A stretch of 64,000 bases of DNA from Dactylorhiza incarnata (GCA_033032865.1 JAWHQI010000262.1:2852001-2916000), one strand, 5' to 3'; numbered from the stretch's first letter, positions 11,386 through 23,687 are shown. Made by a program: numbers and translations. Notes: generated from the letters alone by a model not told the origin.

Positions 11386-12081
11386 ATGGACGGCGCTCGA
11401 CAAAATCATGCACATTCGTCGAACGGCGGTCGACGAATTTACCCAAATTTGTCGAACAGTTATTATACAGAAATTTCTAAGAATTCTAATTCTAAATATA
11501 CTAAAAATCCTTTTACTGAGTGGGTAATACCTCCAAGGAGATTTCACCCACAAGGCTATAAGGATCAGCCTGAAATATCCTTTATTTCTGAATATTGTGG
11601 ACAAACAAAAGGACCCAAGGTAGTCTGGGTCAAAAACAACTAGTTTATTTTTCTGTCTTTGCAGGTACACAGCTATTCAAGAATAAAAGTATATTGGTAC
11701 TTGGATAGTGGATGCTCAAAGCATATGACAGGAAACAAGGCCAACCTAAGCAATTATAAGGCAAAGCTTGGACCCAAAGTTGTCTTTGGAGACTCCAACT
11801 GTGGACAGACAAAAGGGTATGGACAAGTCAAAGTTGGAGCAGTCACATTCAAAGAAGTATCATATGTCAAAGGTCTCAAGCACAACCTCATCAGCATAAG
11901 CCAGTTATGTGATGAAGGTTATCAGGTAACCTTTAACCCTTCCCAATGTCTTATTACCAATAATAAAAATAAAAATGTATTATCTGGTATTAGACAAGGA
12001 AATATTTATCTTGTCAATTTTGACTCTGCCAATACTGACATCTGTCTATTTAATTCAATAAGTAAGACAAATGAACTATGA
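11386..12081 (+). pseudogene. Sirevirus A gag-protease junction and aspartic protease
   Basis: Same frame as gag. The first part (11386-11643) is linker containing LTR-type CGTCGAACG motifs and a TAG at 11641. The protease follows with WYLDSGCSKHMTG: catalytic Asp in the DSG triad at about 11704. It cuts the gag-pol polyprotein. The frame runs to a TGA at 12079, in place of the Trp expected before HK of the integrase zinc finger, as seen in element B. The active site looks intact but cannot be translated together with the rest. Confidence 0.85.
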
Positions 12082-12087
12082 CATAAA

Positions 12088-13218
12088 ATGCTAGGACACA
12101 TTAACCTTAGGACTATCTCTAAGCTTTCTAAGGACAATCTTGTTAGAGGACTGCCTTCTGGTTCATACAAGAAGGAAGGACTTTGCAGGGCTTGTCAGTT
12201 AGGTAAGCAAACTAGAAGTAGTTTCAAATCTTTATCCAAGAGTGATTCACTTAGGATTCTGTACTTATTGCATTTAGATCTTTTTGGACCTACTGCTATA
12301 CAGAGCTTAGGAGGGAAGCATTATTCTTTAGTTATTGTAGATGACTTCTCAAGATTCACTTGGGTGTTCTTTCTTAGGAACAAGTCTGACACTTTCAAAG
12401 TTCTAACAGACTTTCTCAGGTCCATCAAGACTTATTACTCTACTTTAGTTGCATTGATCAGAAGTGATCATGGTACTGAGTTTGAGTCTCTTCTGATGAG
12501 AGAATTCCGTGGAAAAGAAGGGATCAGGTAGTGTTTCTCTGCTCCTAGAAGCCCTCAACAAAATGGGGTAGCTGAAAGGAAAAATAGAACACTAATTGAA
12601 TCAGCAACTACATTGCTTGTTGATGCTCATTTGCCACTCTCCTTTTGGGAAGAGGCAGTGAACACAGCAAATTATGTGTTGAATAGAAGCTTGATACATA
12701 AACTTAAGGGTAAGACTCCCTATGAACTACTCAAGAATAAAAAGCCTAAGGTTAGCTATTTTAAGATTTTTGGTTGTAAATGTTATGTGCATAACAATGA
12801 TAAGAAATATCTAAGGAAGTTTGAAGCTAAGGCAGCTGAAGGCATATTCCTTGGATACTCTCTATCTAGTAAGGCATATAGAGTCTACAACAAATCTACT
12901 CTTAAAATAGAGGAGTCCATGCATGTTTCTTTTGATGAAACTAACCTATTGAATGAGGAGAGGAATACCACCTCTACCATAAATACCTTGCAGGTATCAC
13001 ATTTATGTGGAGAGCTAAGTGAGCTAAATCTAGAGAAAAGAGATTCTTCACCTCCAACAACTCAAACACTTGAAGATAGTGAAGAAGAAGATCATCCAGA
13101 AGATCTTGCTGACAAGTCAATTCAAGTGACAGCTGATCAAATTCCCCAAGAAGATATCATTGCTAAACAAACTCCAACTATTGACCACATCACAGTTAGA
13201 GATCATCCAATATCATAA
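12088..13218 (+). pseudogene. Sirevirus A integrase
   Basis: Inserts element cDNA into the genome. The HHCC zinc finger is visible (HKMLGHIN.., CRACQ), then the catalytic D,D,E core: Asp in HLDLFGP (~12280), Asp in RSDHGTE (~12465) and Glu in NGVAERKNRT (~12575). A TAG at 12529 splits the core just after EGIR, probably from CAG. The C-terminal part has the copia-type YKVFGCKCYVH-like segment (12763) and IFLGYS (12850), then an acidic tail. It stops at 13216 in the linker before RT. Confidence 0.87.
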
Positions 13219-13275
13219 GTAATTGGAGATATTTCAGCAGGTGTTCAAACAAGGCATCAACTACACCAAAATCAG

Positions 13276-14837
13276 ATGCATACTTGTTTCCTATCACAAG
13301 TTGAACCTCAAACTATAACAGATGCAGAACAAGATCCAAATTGGATTCTTGCAATGCAAGAGGAACTCAACCAGTTTGAAAGGAACAAGGTTTGGGATTT
13401 GGTTCCAAGACCAAAGGGCCATCCGGTTATTGGCACTAAATGGGTCTTCAGGAACAAGCTAGATGAACAAGGCAACATTGTGAGAAATAAAGCAAGACTG
13501 GTAGCCCAAGGTTATTCACAGGAAGAAGGGATTGATTATGACCAGACCTTTGCTTTTGTTGCAAGACTTGAAGCAATCCGAATCTTTCTTGCATTTGCTG
13601 CATATAAAAAGTTCAAAGTATTTCAAATGGATGTGAAGAGTGCATTCTTGAATGGAGAAATTAAAGAAGAAGTCTATGTGGAACAACCACCAGGTTTCAT
13701 CTCTCTAACTCAACCCTCTTTTGTATTTAAGCTTAAGAAAGCTCTTTATGGTCTCAAACAAGCTCCTAGAGCATGGTATGAGACTTTAGCTAGTTTTCTT
13801 TTGGAAAACAGTTTCTGTAGAGGCATAGTAGATAAAACCCTATTTTTCAAGATTCATAAAAATCAAACTTTGCTAGTTCAAATATATGTATATGACATTA
13901 TTTTTGGCTCTACTGATTCAAATTTGTGCAAAAGATTTTCTAATTTAATGCAATCAAATTTGAAATGAGTAGTATGGGTGAGTTATCATACTTCCTTGGT
14001 CTTCAATTGAAGCAAACTCCAAATGGAATCTTCATATCCCAATCTAAGTATGCTAAGGAATTAGTGAAAAGGTTTGGTATGTCTGATTCTTCCACCATGA
14101 AAACACCCATGCCCTCAAATGCTGTTGTTGATAATGATGAATCAGGGAAACCTATTGATTCAAAAGTATATAGAGCAATTGTTGGCTCACTACTTTATTT
14201 AACAACTAGTAGGCCTGACATAATGTTTGCTACCTGTATTTGTGCTAGGTTTCAAGTTAACCCCAAAGAATCTCACTTAATTTTATTTAAAAAAAATTTG
14301 AGATATATAAAGGGTTGCCCTAATCTAGGACTTTGGTATCCAACAGTATCTGAATTTGAATTAACTGGATTCTCAGATTCAGATTATGCTGGATGCAGAG
14401 GAGACAGGAAAAGCACATCAGGAACTTGTCAGTTTCTTGGTGATAGGCTTGTGTCTTGGTTTTGTAAAAAGCAGACATCTGTGTCTACATCAACAGCTGA
14501 AGCTGAATACATGGCTGCTGGCAGTTGCTGCTCACAAATGTTGTGGATACAAAATCAATTTCTAGACTATGGTGTCAACTTAAATAATTCAACTATATTT
14601 TGTGACAATACAAGTGCAATATCTATAGCACAAAATCCAGTTCTCCATAGTAGGACTAAACACATAGAAATTAGGCACCACTTCCTTAGGGATAATGTGG
14701 ATAAAAATAAAATTTGCCTACAATTTATTTCTACTGATTTACAAAGAGCTGACATTTTCACCAAGCCATTGGATGAAAAGAAGCATATCTTCTTTATAAA
14801 TCAAATAGGAATGATAGATGGAGACTCAATCTGTTAA
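13276..14837 (+). pseudogene. Sirevirus A reverse transcriptase-RNase H
   Basis: Copies element RNA to DNA and degrades the RNA strand. Recognisable copia RT blocks: [49 protein letters not shown] and [14 protein letters not shown]. The catalytic YVDD box reads YVYD (13885-13896), so one metal-binding Asp is lost. A one-base deletion near 13960 shifts the frame just before [15 protein letters not shown]. RNase H follows (SDSDYAGCRGDRKSTSG, TAEAEY, DNTSAI, RTKHIEIRHHFLRD) and ends at a TAA at 14837. Confidence 0.9.
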
Positions 14838-15186
14838 AAATTAAAATTTCTATTTATCCCCTCAATTCGTCGAATGGAGGACGACGAATTTGAATCATTT
14901 GTCGAACGACGGTCGACAAAACCTTCTAACTTCAGAATCGATAAAGAAAATTTCACCTGTCGATTGTGGTCGACGAAAAGGATATTTTTGTCAAACCCTG
15001 TCTGACGGAGACCTAAAGTCTTTTCGACTTCTGCTTTTATTAGGTTTTTGTCGAACCCCGCTCCTCAAATGCGCCCCCTTCTCCGGTCTATATAATCTCT
15101 AATCTATTTCGTAATAGATTGCGCCTACAGAAATCGTTTCCCTCCAGTTCCCCTCTGCACTTGATCTTTCTCTCTTGCAGGTACAA
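14838..15186 (+). other. Sirevirus A pol-ORF3 spacer with motif array
   Basis: About 350 non-coding bases. 14864-15060 holds at least six TTCGTCGAA/GTCGACGAA motifs like those in the LTR. TATATAA occurs at 15089-15095, about 95 bases before the ORF3 start, and a pyrimidine tract ending TTGCAG (15180) lies six bases before the ORF3 ATG. The tract looks like a splice acceptor and the TATA like an internal promoter; either could express ORF3. Neither is proven. Confidence 0.55.
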
Positions 15187-17932
15187 ATGGCGATTTCTCA
15201 AGCCGCGCTCTACTCGATGAAGTTCGATGTCGGGTTTGATATCGACATGGAATCTTTCGCACAATCCGACCAAGTCTTCAAAGATATTCTTCAACTCTTT
15301 GAAGAGCAACAGTTAAAGAAGTTAATGAGCATGAGGATAAAGCTGCACACAACAGAAATTAAGGAACGGTGTTTCACGGCTAAGCTAGATGATGAAAGTC
15401 TAACAGGAACCATCTCAGGACATCAAGTTTCTATTACCCCTACCATTCTATCCGAGATTTTTGGTTTTGTGAATGGTGATGATGAGTTAGAGCTAAGCTC
15501 TGCTGAAAATGGTGAAGCATTGATTAAAATGGGTCATTCTACTGGAAACCCTAATCATCTGCTTAAGAAAAACTTATCTTTGGAATATAAGTTTCTTTCT
15601 GATATTGTTGGAAAAGTATTGTTAGGGAAAACAACAGGTCATGATTATATTAATAGGCACCAATTTATGTTGATGGTGGCCTTAATAGAAAAGAAGAAAG
15701 TGAACTGGGGATCCATCCTTTTTGGATTGATTAAGAAGAAGATTTCAAAGGACAATGTCTGTTTTGGAAGAATTATTGGAATTGTATTGCAGGAAAGACA
15801 CCAAGACCTTCTGGTCTCTCCCAAGGTGACCATTAATGCTAGCAAGAAGCTGACCTCAGCTCTCTTTGCTAAATGGGACAGGGTGTTTACCAAGAAGAAC
15901 CCAGGAGCAGTTACACAAAAGAAAACTTCTGAAGGCACAAGGACTGATCCGGTCACTCCCTCAACCCTTCTAGAAGCTCCTTCTCCTCCTCCTATTGTTT
16001 CTTCTCCTCCTCTCCCATCTCCACGTCCAAATTCTCCCACACCCATTGATGACACTTCACTCCTTCTTTCAACCTTCTACCTCCTCCTTCTCCACCTCCA
16101 TCTCCAATTCATGATGACCAACTGTCACCCATCCATCACACTTGCCCTATTCATTCTGACATCCCTCAACAACATGCAAGTGTAGCAAACATCTTTGTAC
16201 CAACTTCCATTCCATCCACTTCTCAATCATCTTCATCTCACCCACCTGAAATGTTATTTCTACACTTCCACACTATTGCAGATCAAATTCTTGATTATAT
16301 TCTTCCCAAGATAGATCAAATCCTGGATGCAAAACTTGCTCTAGTTCATCATATTCTTTCTACTCTTGACTCCACCTTGGATGCAAGAATTGCTCCAATT
16401 CTTACAGCAATTTCTGAACTATCTTCCAAAATATCTTCAATTCCTTCCTCCCTTTCTGTCCCTTATTCTAGGGGCCTAGATTTAGGTTCCCCTGAAGCTA
16501 GGCAGGGGGAGATGCCTTATGAAGAAGCTCCAGAAGCTCCTATTTCAGAGGCCTTAGTTTTTGTTGAAGATACAACTCCAGTTTCTGAGGATACAGTTGT
16601 TCAAATTTTTGATTTAGATATGTTTGATTTGGTTGAAGCATCTAGAATACTAGTCATAGAAGATACAAATAATATCTACATTCATTCTTCTTTAGATATT
16701 ACTCATTTGCTGTCTAAGTTCAATCCCATTTACTCAGTTCTGCCAAAACATCAAGATTATTCTAGAGCAATTGTTCCTTATACTGCTCCCATTGATAAAG
16801 TTTTGCTGAAAAAGATTATCAGCAGTTTTGCAGTTCAAAGAGCAGATCCAGTTCATGTTTCAGTTCCAATCCAAAGTCATGCAAATGAATCAGTTGAAAT
16901 TTCAGAGAAAGTTATCAATAGTTTTGATTTTCCAACTTTTGTCTTTGATGAATCACCAATTCCAGATTTTGATGAAATTTGGAAAGCAGAAGATGAAGCT
17001 TTTGAAGCTGAAGAGCAGAAGATCAAAGCTCTTAAATTGGTTAATGATTTATATGATAATCCAATTCCTTCTTTTGATTCTGATGAAGAAGACAATGATA
17101 GTAATTCTGATGATACTTTATCAAGGAAGAGAAAGAAAAGAAAGGCTAAGTCTTTGGCTGTGCCCAAGCCTCCTAACCCAGATAGTGATATTCTCGATTA
17201 CATTCTTCATAACATCACTCTTGACAAAGATACCCCTCACTGGATGAAGTTCTCCAGAAATGAAATGAAGAGGAGAAAAAAATTCAAGAAAACTAGTTAT
17301 TATTCTGATAAGCCAGTTAGGTTTAATCCACCTCCACCTCCTCCTCCAGCAGGATCAGCAGGCTCAGCAGGCTCAGCAAGACCTTCTTCTTCTTCTCAAA
17401 AGTTCACTACTCAGCAATCAAGTAAACCAGCTAACACAAGTGGTTATCAGAGTTCCTGGTCTTCAAGACCTTCTTCAACCCCTTCCAAGAATGTTTCCAC
17501 AGAGTATAAGCTTATAATATCTGATGGATCCTTGCATAGGAAAAGAAACATTCCTTTTGAAAACCTTCATTGCAGGCTATTGATTCTAATGATAGGCCTT
17601 TGTCCCCAGTGAATACAGAAGTTGATGAAATAGCACAGATGGCTAGGTTCAAAGAGATAATTGCCTCAGCACAGATTAACAAGGCAAAAGCTGAAGGAAA
17701 GGACCACTCTCAATTCTCAACCATGTCAGAGTACAGAAGAAAAGAGTTTGAAAAGTATAAATCAAAGAACTTTTTCAATGCTGAAGAATTCCTGATGCAG
17801 TACCCTCAAGTAGTTGTTGTTCAAGCTAAATCTCAGACTGTTATTGGTGCTCAATATCTCTACACAAGCAAGAAGAAATCTGAAGATCCTAATAGGATAA
17901 TCATCTTCAAACCTTCACCAGCAAATAAGTGA
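15187..17932 (+). pseudogene. Sirevirus A third ORF (env-like position), coiled-coil protein
   Basis: The position after pol is that of the SIRE env-like gene. ATG at 15187 (MAISQAALYS). The N-terminal ~235 residues resemble the domain annotated 'putative plant transposon protein'. A Pro-rich linker (15950-16130) follows; a frameshift at about 16030-16070 moves reading to the frame used from 16251. A heptad-rich coiled coil (IDQILDAKLALVHHILSTL..) lies at 16300-16450. Acidic and Pro-rich segments and a second frameshift near 17540 lead to a conserved-looking C-terminal end (17570-17932). I see no clear signal peptide or convincing transmembrane segment, so a membrane envelope role is not supported. 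It is untranslatable as one protein now. Confidence 0.75.
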
Positions 17933-18111
17933 AAGAGGTTCAGACTTATTTATTTTGTTCTTGTTTAAACATTTTGACTACAATGAACTCAGGGCACTAT
18001 TTTTATTCTATCTGCTGAAATGAATTTTCATTCTGTCAGATATACCTTTTTATGCTCTGCTATTTATTTTTCTATTTATTTGATTAATTGTCAAATAGTA
18101 TCCTAACCCAA

Positions 18112-18122
18112 ATAGGGGGAGA
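18112..18122 (+). other. Sirevirus A polypurine tract
   Basis: ATAGGGGGAGA directly before the 3' LTR primes plus-strand synthesis. The same tract in reverse complement follows the left LTR of element C (31497-31513), a sign of their kinship. Confidence 0.85.
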
Positions 18123-18123
18123 T

Positions 18124-19603
18124 TGTTGGAACAACCCTATTACTGATTTGGGCTAGGATCACTATGTTTTAACTAAGGATCAAGTTGACCCCATTGTATA
18201 GTTTAAGGGTCAAGTTTTTAGGCTGTTAGAGTTGCTAGAACTTAAGGAAAATTTAAGTTCCCAGTGTTCGACAAATGTCGAGTGGGGTTCGACGAATGTC
18301 TAGCATCGTTCGATGAATTTGTCTCAGCAGACTGAAGTATTATAACCAGTTCCGGAGCTCGACATTCTCTGAGCAGCGTTCGACAAATGGCAAGCAGCGT
18401 TCGATGAATTCCAGCCAGAGCTCGACAAATTCTGTATTAAAGCTCATTTCGACAAATACAAGTCCAGATTATTTATATCAGTTATTTGTCAACACTCTGA
18501 ACACAGATCAACGACTCCAACGAATATATTCAATACATTTGGACGTATTCAAGGCGGGCAAGTAAGGATATTATTTTCTTTAAATATATTCCTTATTTCC
18601 TTTGTTCCAAGACAAGGATAGCCGTTGACAATTAATGCAAAGGAGTATTTCACGGCTAAGGAATTAAAGGACCTGACAAAGTCGTTTTGTCTTTGTTGTT
18701 ATTCCAAGAAAGAATTTAAGACAGATTATTCTATTCCAAAAATAGAATATATCAAAGACAGACATTCTTGTCTTATCTCTCTCGACAGATTTCAAATCAC
18801 TTCTTACAGAATACAGAAAGATAACAACAAGGAAAGAAAAAGAAAGAAGAAGAACATTCAGTCTATCATTCTCTCAAGTCTTCTTCTTCTTCCTCAAGCA
18901 GCACTCAACTTCCTTCTGAGAACATCATCTTCAAGATCCATCTCTCAGATATTCTGCTGCAAGTTCAAATCTTCTACAAGAGCAACAAGGAATCTGAAGA
19001 ACCTGTTCTTCCAGATCAATCTGCTACAGAAGATTTGTGTCTTCAAGAGAAAGCTTCTCCAACATCTGTCAAATACTTCAATCAGACAGGGGGGGGGAGC
19101 TTTACAATAAGTGCACTAGAGTCTTCTCTCAGCATCTTGACAGAGAAGAACACTATAAACCTTTTCTCACCTCTCTTGTATAGGGTTAATACTCCCTTTA
19201 AAAGTGTACCTCCTTGGTGGCAAGACACCTGATCAAAAAATCCTATTGGTTTTGAGCACCTGATCAAAAGCTCTGTGGTGTGTGGACACCTGATCAAAAT
19301 CACCTTGGTGTTAGGGCACCTGATCAACACTCCTAGTGGACTCCTACCAAAGGGTGGTAGAAGAGTGGAATACCCAGATTTATTGGGGAACCACTATAAA
19401 TTCCTTGTGTCTTCTTGTTGTGATTATTTCTTTGTGCTGTGCTGTGTGCTTTTATTTATTCATTTATTCTGTTTATATATTTCTCACTCTGCTTACACAT
19501 ATATATAACACTATTTTAATTCTACTATAAAACTAAAGGAAAAGTTTTTAATACTCTATTCACCCCCCCTCTAGAGTAACTTAAGATCTAACCTCCACTT
19601 TCA
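18124..19603 (+). repeat. Sirevirus A 3' LTR
   Basis: 1480 bp and colinear with 7986-9462. TATAAA is at 19395-19400 and the GATC-centred repeats at 19228-19330. The C run near 19563 is 7 bases against 6 in the 5' LTR, and a G8 run at 19090 is private to this copy. The right target-site duplicate CAGGG follows at 19604-19608. Confidence 0.92.
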
Positions 19604-19608
19604 CAGGG

Positions 19609-20124
19609 TTCAGGGGAGAGTTGACTATAGTGGTCTGGAACTCTCAAGGAGATGGATACCTCCCTCCTTACACAAGTGGTAGTCTCAGAGTAAGACTACT
19701 CCTATCTCAGATAGAACTCATCTCAAGAAGAAACAACCAAGTTGTATTCGAGTGTAACAGGCTATGACGACCTGATGCCACTATCTGAAGGCACGACATA
19801 GGTGGCATTTACCAAGACCTCCCTTGATGCAGTGGTGTGCTCACATATCGTCCAAGATCCGGGATATCACATAGAACCCTCTCAAATGAGATTGGTGAGA
19901 TACTGCTACACAGAAGCAAAATCTCCCCGCAATCCATGGTCAATGTAGGTGTTACGTTCAACGTCAATTCATGGGGGTTCATGTGTGATCCGACGATGTC
20001 TGCCTTGGTGCGACTTAAGTTTGCATCTTATTTCTACCTCAGGGTGTCCTCTCAGAACACATAGGAAAATAGTGTCAGTAATTTATATTGAATAAATGTT
20101 CCGTGGAGATGAATGCGAGGCTTA
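19609..20124 (-). other. Tat1 non-coding spacer right of the A insertion
   Basis: About 500 bases downstream of the Tat1 integrase (read on the minus strand). It continues the Tat1 internal region interrupted at 7985. No ORF with a recognisable domain is seen; the short plus-strand ORF at 19837 has none. Confidence 0.5.
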
Positions 20125-21180
20125 TTAAGAGTAAAAGCGCTTCAAGTCGTCTCCACTCCAGGTGTTGGCGATCTCACTTCCATCATAAGTATTGAGGCGA
20201 TAAGCCCCATCTTTTAGCACTTCTTTTATGATATAAGGACCTGCCCAATTTGGGTTTAACTTGCCAACTGAGCCGGATCTAGCTGCTGCGCCGACTTTCT
20301 TTAAAACCAGGTCTCCAATAATGAATTCTTTGACCCTTATATTTTTATCGAAATATCTTTCCATTCTTCTTTTTATCTCCTCTTGCCTTATTACGACTTC
20401 ATCTCTTAATTCTTCAATTAGATCAAGACTATATTTGAGATCTTCATTATTATCTTCTATCCAGGTGTCTTTACCTTGTTGAACTAGTAAGACCCTGGGA
20501 CTTTTTACCTCAAACTCGACTGGAATTAGAGCTTCTGAACCATGAGATAATTTAAAGGGGGTCTCACCAATTGCACCTGTTGGGGTAGTTCTAAGAGTCC
20601 AAAGAACTGCCGGGAGCTGTTCTGCCCAATTGCCTCTGATATTTTCTACCTTTTTCTTGAGGAGATTTAGGATACATTTATTAGCTGCTTCCACCTGTCC
20701 ATTACTTCTATGATGATGAGCTGACGTGAATCGAAGCTCAATTCCTACTCCATCACAGAAGTTGATCATTTCTGAATTATTAAACTGAGGCCCATTGTCC
20801 ATTATTATAGCCATAGGAATCCCATGCCTGCAGATAATTTCTCCCCAGATAAAACTCTTTACTATCTGAGTAGTTGTTTTTGCTAAAGCTTTTTCCTCAA
20901 TCCATTTGTTGAAGTAATATATCATAACAATAATGAAACATCTTTGTCCACTTGCAGTGGGAAAAGGTCCAAAAAGATCCATTCCCCATACTGTGAATGA
21001 CTAAGGAGTCATAATGGACTTCAACTGCTGAGTAGGTTGATGCTGAAGCGGAGCAAAATTTCTGACATTGAATACACTTCTTAGCATAATCAGTTGCATC
21101 TTTCCTCATCTTGGGCCAAAAAATATCCATGCATCAGAATTATTTTTTCCAGAGTCCTTGCACCTGAATGACTGCCACAC
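20125..21180 (-). pseudogene. Tat1 integrase
   Basis: Ty3/gypsy integrase. The zinc-binding HHCC motif is split between frames: HSGECGSHSGARTL near 21180, and KKCIQCQKF near 21070 in the frame of 21130-20897. The catalytic core (20982-20125) has MDLFGPFP, IIMDNGPQF and NGQVEAANK, giving all three D,D,E residues. A LAKWTIYYF-type position reads MIYYFNKW where related elements have an Asp-Tyr. The C-terminal part (LVLKKVGAAARSGSVGKLNPNWAGPYII) is the GPY/F-like domain that ends gypsy integrases. At least one frameshift lies near 21100-20980. Confidence 0.87.
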
Positions 21181-21905
21181 TCACCTGAATGTACTTTTCG
21201 GAGAACAACCAGAATTTCTTCCTCTGAAATACACCTGGATAAGGGAGCTAAATTTTTTTTCTGATACAAGATACCTGAAATCAGATAATAATAAGCTGCC
21301 TTTAATCTGAACCTTTTCTTGTCTTTGACACTAGCGTGAAATTCCCTTGATGAGAGATATAAGATTATAGGATCCATCCAGGAAGATTTACAATCGATCT
21401 GCATCACCGAATCTTCCTCAATCGCTGGATGAAACAGATCTGAAGTGGTTCCACCTAACAAAAACCCAAATTTAGCTAGCTGATCAACGTCTGAATTTTC
21501 TGATCTCAGGATGTGATGAATAGTAAAGCTCTTGAACTTCCCAATCTCTTGCTTCACTATCTTATGATATCTCTTTAAGATTGGTTCCTTGGTTTCATAG
21601 GTGTTTACCTGAGATGCCATAACCAATGAATCTATTTTCACCTCAATATCCTCAATACCCAATTCCCTGGCAAAACAAAGGCCTACTAAGAGAGCTTCGT
21701 ATTCTGCCTGGTTGTTGGTGACCGGAAAATAAAACCTTAGAGCTTGATTTAATCTAACCCCATATGGATTAATCAAGAATACTCCTGCACCTGAAGAACT
21801 TTTTCCTGAGGCTCCATCAACATAAATTATCCAAGGAAGAAGCCTTCTGATATCATTCTCAGATTCGTTGACAACTGTATCAATTAAGAAGTCCGCTAAT
21901 ACCTA
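21090..21905 (-). pseudogene. Tat1 archaeal-type RNase H (aRNH)
   Basis: The second RNase H of Tat elements, placed between the classic RNase H and integrase. Seen: TNNQAEYEALLVGLCFARELG and IDSLVMASQVN, then HHILRSENSDVDQLAKFG, the archaeal/plant-like order. The upstream part, containing IYVDGASG (about 21820), is in the same region before the present ORF start. The ORF 21776-21090 continues into the integrase zinc finger. Presumed to aid primer processing or RNA removal. Confidence 0.82.
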
Positions 21906-22587
21906 CACTTTAATTGCTATTCGAGGAACATACGAAATGCTGAATTCACTTAACTCGATAGCCCATTTAGCCAATCTACCTGAGTGCTTTGGTTTTTCTA
22001 GCACACTCTTTAGAGGTAAATCTGTGACCACTTGAATAGAATGTGCTTGAAAATAAGGTCTGAGCTTTCTAGATGAGATGATAAGAGCTAAAGTAAGTTT
22101 TTCTAATATCGGATATCTGGTTTCCACATCCTTCAGAATCCTACTGACATAATTAATTGGAAATTGTTTGTTCTTTTCTTCTTTGACTAAAACTGATCTA
22201 ACTGCATCAGCTCCAACACTTAAATATAAAAATAAGTCTTCACCCTCACGAGGGCTCTGGAGACGAGGAGTTGAAGTTAACTGTCTCTTCAGCTGATCAA
22301 ATGCTGAATCACACTCCTTGGTCCCTTCAAACTTGGAAGCTTTTCTGAGAATCCTGAAGAAGGGGAGCACTTTTATCTCCTGATCAAGATATAAATCGAC
22401 TCAACCCTTCCATTCTGCCTCCTAGCTGCTGAACTTCCTTTGGCGACCTTGGAGGTACAATTTCAAGAATTGCCTTCACCTTATCTGGATTAGGCTCATG
22501 GCCATCTGGAGTCAGAAGATGACCTAAGAATTTACCCTTGCTAGCTCCAAATACACACTTTAATGGATTCAACCTCATATTGAACAC
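21903..22587 (-). pseudogene. Tat1 RT thumb/connection and first RNase H
   Basis: 22587-22384 has MFNMRLNPLKCVFGASKGKF and the GHEPNPDKVKAI segment that ends gypsy RT. 22370-21903 has FLYLSVGADAVRSVLVKEE, YPILEKLTLALI and HSIQVVTDLPLKSVLEKP, the RT-linked RNase H. The usual first catalytic Asp region reads LSVGADAVRS. A frame break lies between 22384 and 22370. Confidence 0.83.
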
Positions 22588-23409
22588 TCAGAGCGTTGAT
22601 AAAGTTTCTTCAACATCTCTTAAGTGAGATGGAAACTGCTTACTCTTGATAAGAAGATCATCTACATACACTTCAAGATTTCTACTCTTCTGCTTCTTGA
22701 ATACAAAATCCATCATTCTCTGATAGGTTGCACCGACATTCTTCAAACCAAAAGGCATTACCTTATAACAAAAACACCCATCGTTTGTTATAAAAGAGGT
22801 ATGAGGAATATCTGTCTTATACATTCTGATTTGATGATAGCCTGAAAAGGCATCTAGGAAGCTCATGTATGGAAATCCAACTGCTGAATCAACCAAAGAA
22901 TCTATCTGAGACAAGGGATAACAATCCGTCGGACAAGCCTTATTGAGTTTAGTGAACTCTACACACATTCTCCACTTACCATCGGGCTTTTTCACCATAA
23001 CCACATTTGAGACCCAATCAGGATATTGAACCTTCTGAATAAAACTAGCTTTGAGAAGCTTATGAACTTCTTCTCTAATAGGCTCGACTAAAGTAATTGC
23101 TATTGCTCGTTTCTTCTGAACAACTAGTTTGAAGGCTGGATCTATGTTTAAATGATGGCAAGCTATATTAGGATCCATCCCTGGCATGTCATTTGCTGAC
23201 CAAGCGAACACGTCTAGATTTCTACACAAGCAATTTATTAACTCCTTTTCAATTTCGGTAAGTTCTGCGTTAATTGAAAGCCTCTTGCCCTCATCTCCCT
23301 TAACCAGAATAACCTGGATACCCTGGGCAGGTTCTAAGTGAGTTCCCTCAGCTCTACTTTTAATCTCAACCTCCTGATCTTCTAAAACGGATTCTCCCGA
23401 GGCTTCCAT
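22588..23409 (-). pseudogene. Tat1 reverse transcriptase
   Basis: Gypsy RT core with WVSNVVMVKKPDGKWRMCVE, SFLDAFSGYHQIRM, MPFGLKNVGATYQRMM and an intact YVDD (22667-22678). A stop after VEETLSTL (22588) separates it from the RT thumb. The ORF starts with ATG at 23409, 23 bases after a likely 3' splice site, so RT may be expressed only from spliced RNA. This is the best preserved pol domain of Tat1. Confidence 0.88.
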
Positions 23410-23431
23410 TTTTTGACCTGAGCATGTCGAT

Positions 23432-23677
23432 CTAAAAAATAAGCAGAAGAGAACAACAAAATGGTTTAAGAAGGGCGATTAATAAGGTAAAAGATAAATG
23501 ACCAGAAATCAATTCAAATTGAATGAGATAAAAGCAGCTGAAAAGAGATGGAGAAAAGGCACATTTTATTGAAACAAATTCATTTACAAACAACAACCTC
23601 GAAGAGGCTTAGGGGAGCTTAATAGCTAAAAAACAAAAGGACAACCATCAACTAAAAATGAACTCAAATCTAGGTAC
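23432..23677 (-). other. Candidate intron between Tat1 protease and RT
   Basis: On the minus strand, CTCA|GTACCT and TTATTTTTTAG|ATCGAC enclose 246 bases with a long T-rich 3' end and no coding signal. Ogre/Tat elements are known to have a spliced intron between protease and RT. In this copy an in-frame TGA precedes the donor and the reading frame is off by one across the junction, so either the site is wrong or the copy has an indel. Confidence 0.5.
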
Positions 23678-23687
23678 TGAGATCCCC

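Larger units (their letters stand above)
7986..19603 (+). mobile_element. Sirevirus A: Ty1/copia element with env-like third ORF
   Basis: A complete structure: 5' LTR (7986-9462), initiator-Met tRNA primer site, gag, protease-integrase-RT-RNase H in copia order, a long third ORF, polypurine tract and 3' LTR (18124-19603), flanked by perfect 5-bp duplicates CAGGG. The copia order, large gag with a CCHC knuckle and an ORF after pol place it in the Sirevirus (SIRE/Maximus) group. The LTRs differ at about 17 of the first ~535 aligned bases by my count, so the insertion is not recent. Pol has at least five in-frame stops and one frameshift, and RT has lost a catalytic Asp, so it cannot move on its own. 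Confidence 0.93.

Noticed and set aside
16251..16450. Transmembrane/fusion region of a true envelope protein in A ORF3
   Set aside because: The hydrophobic spacing is heptad-like with regular charged residues, which fits a coiled coil better than a membrane segment.
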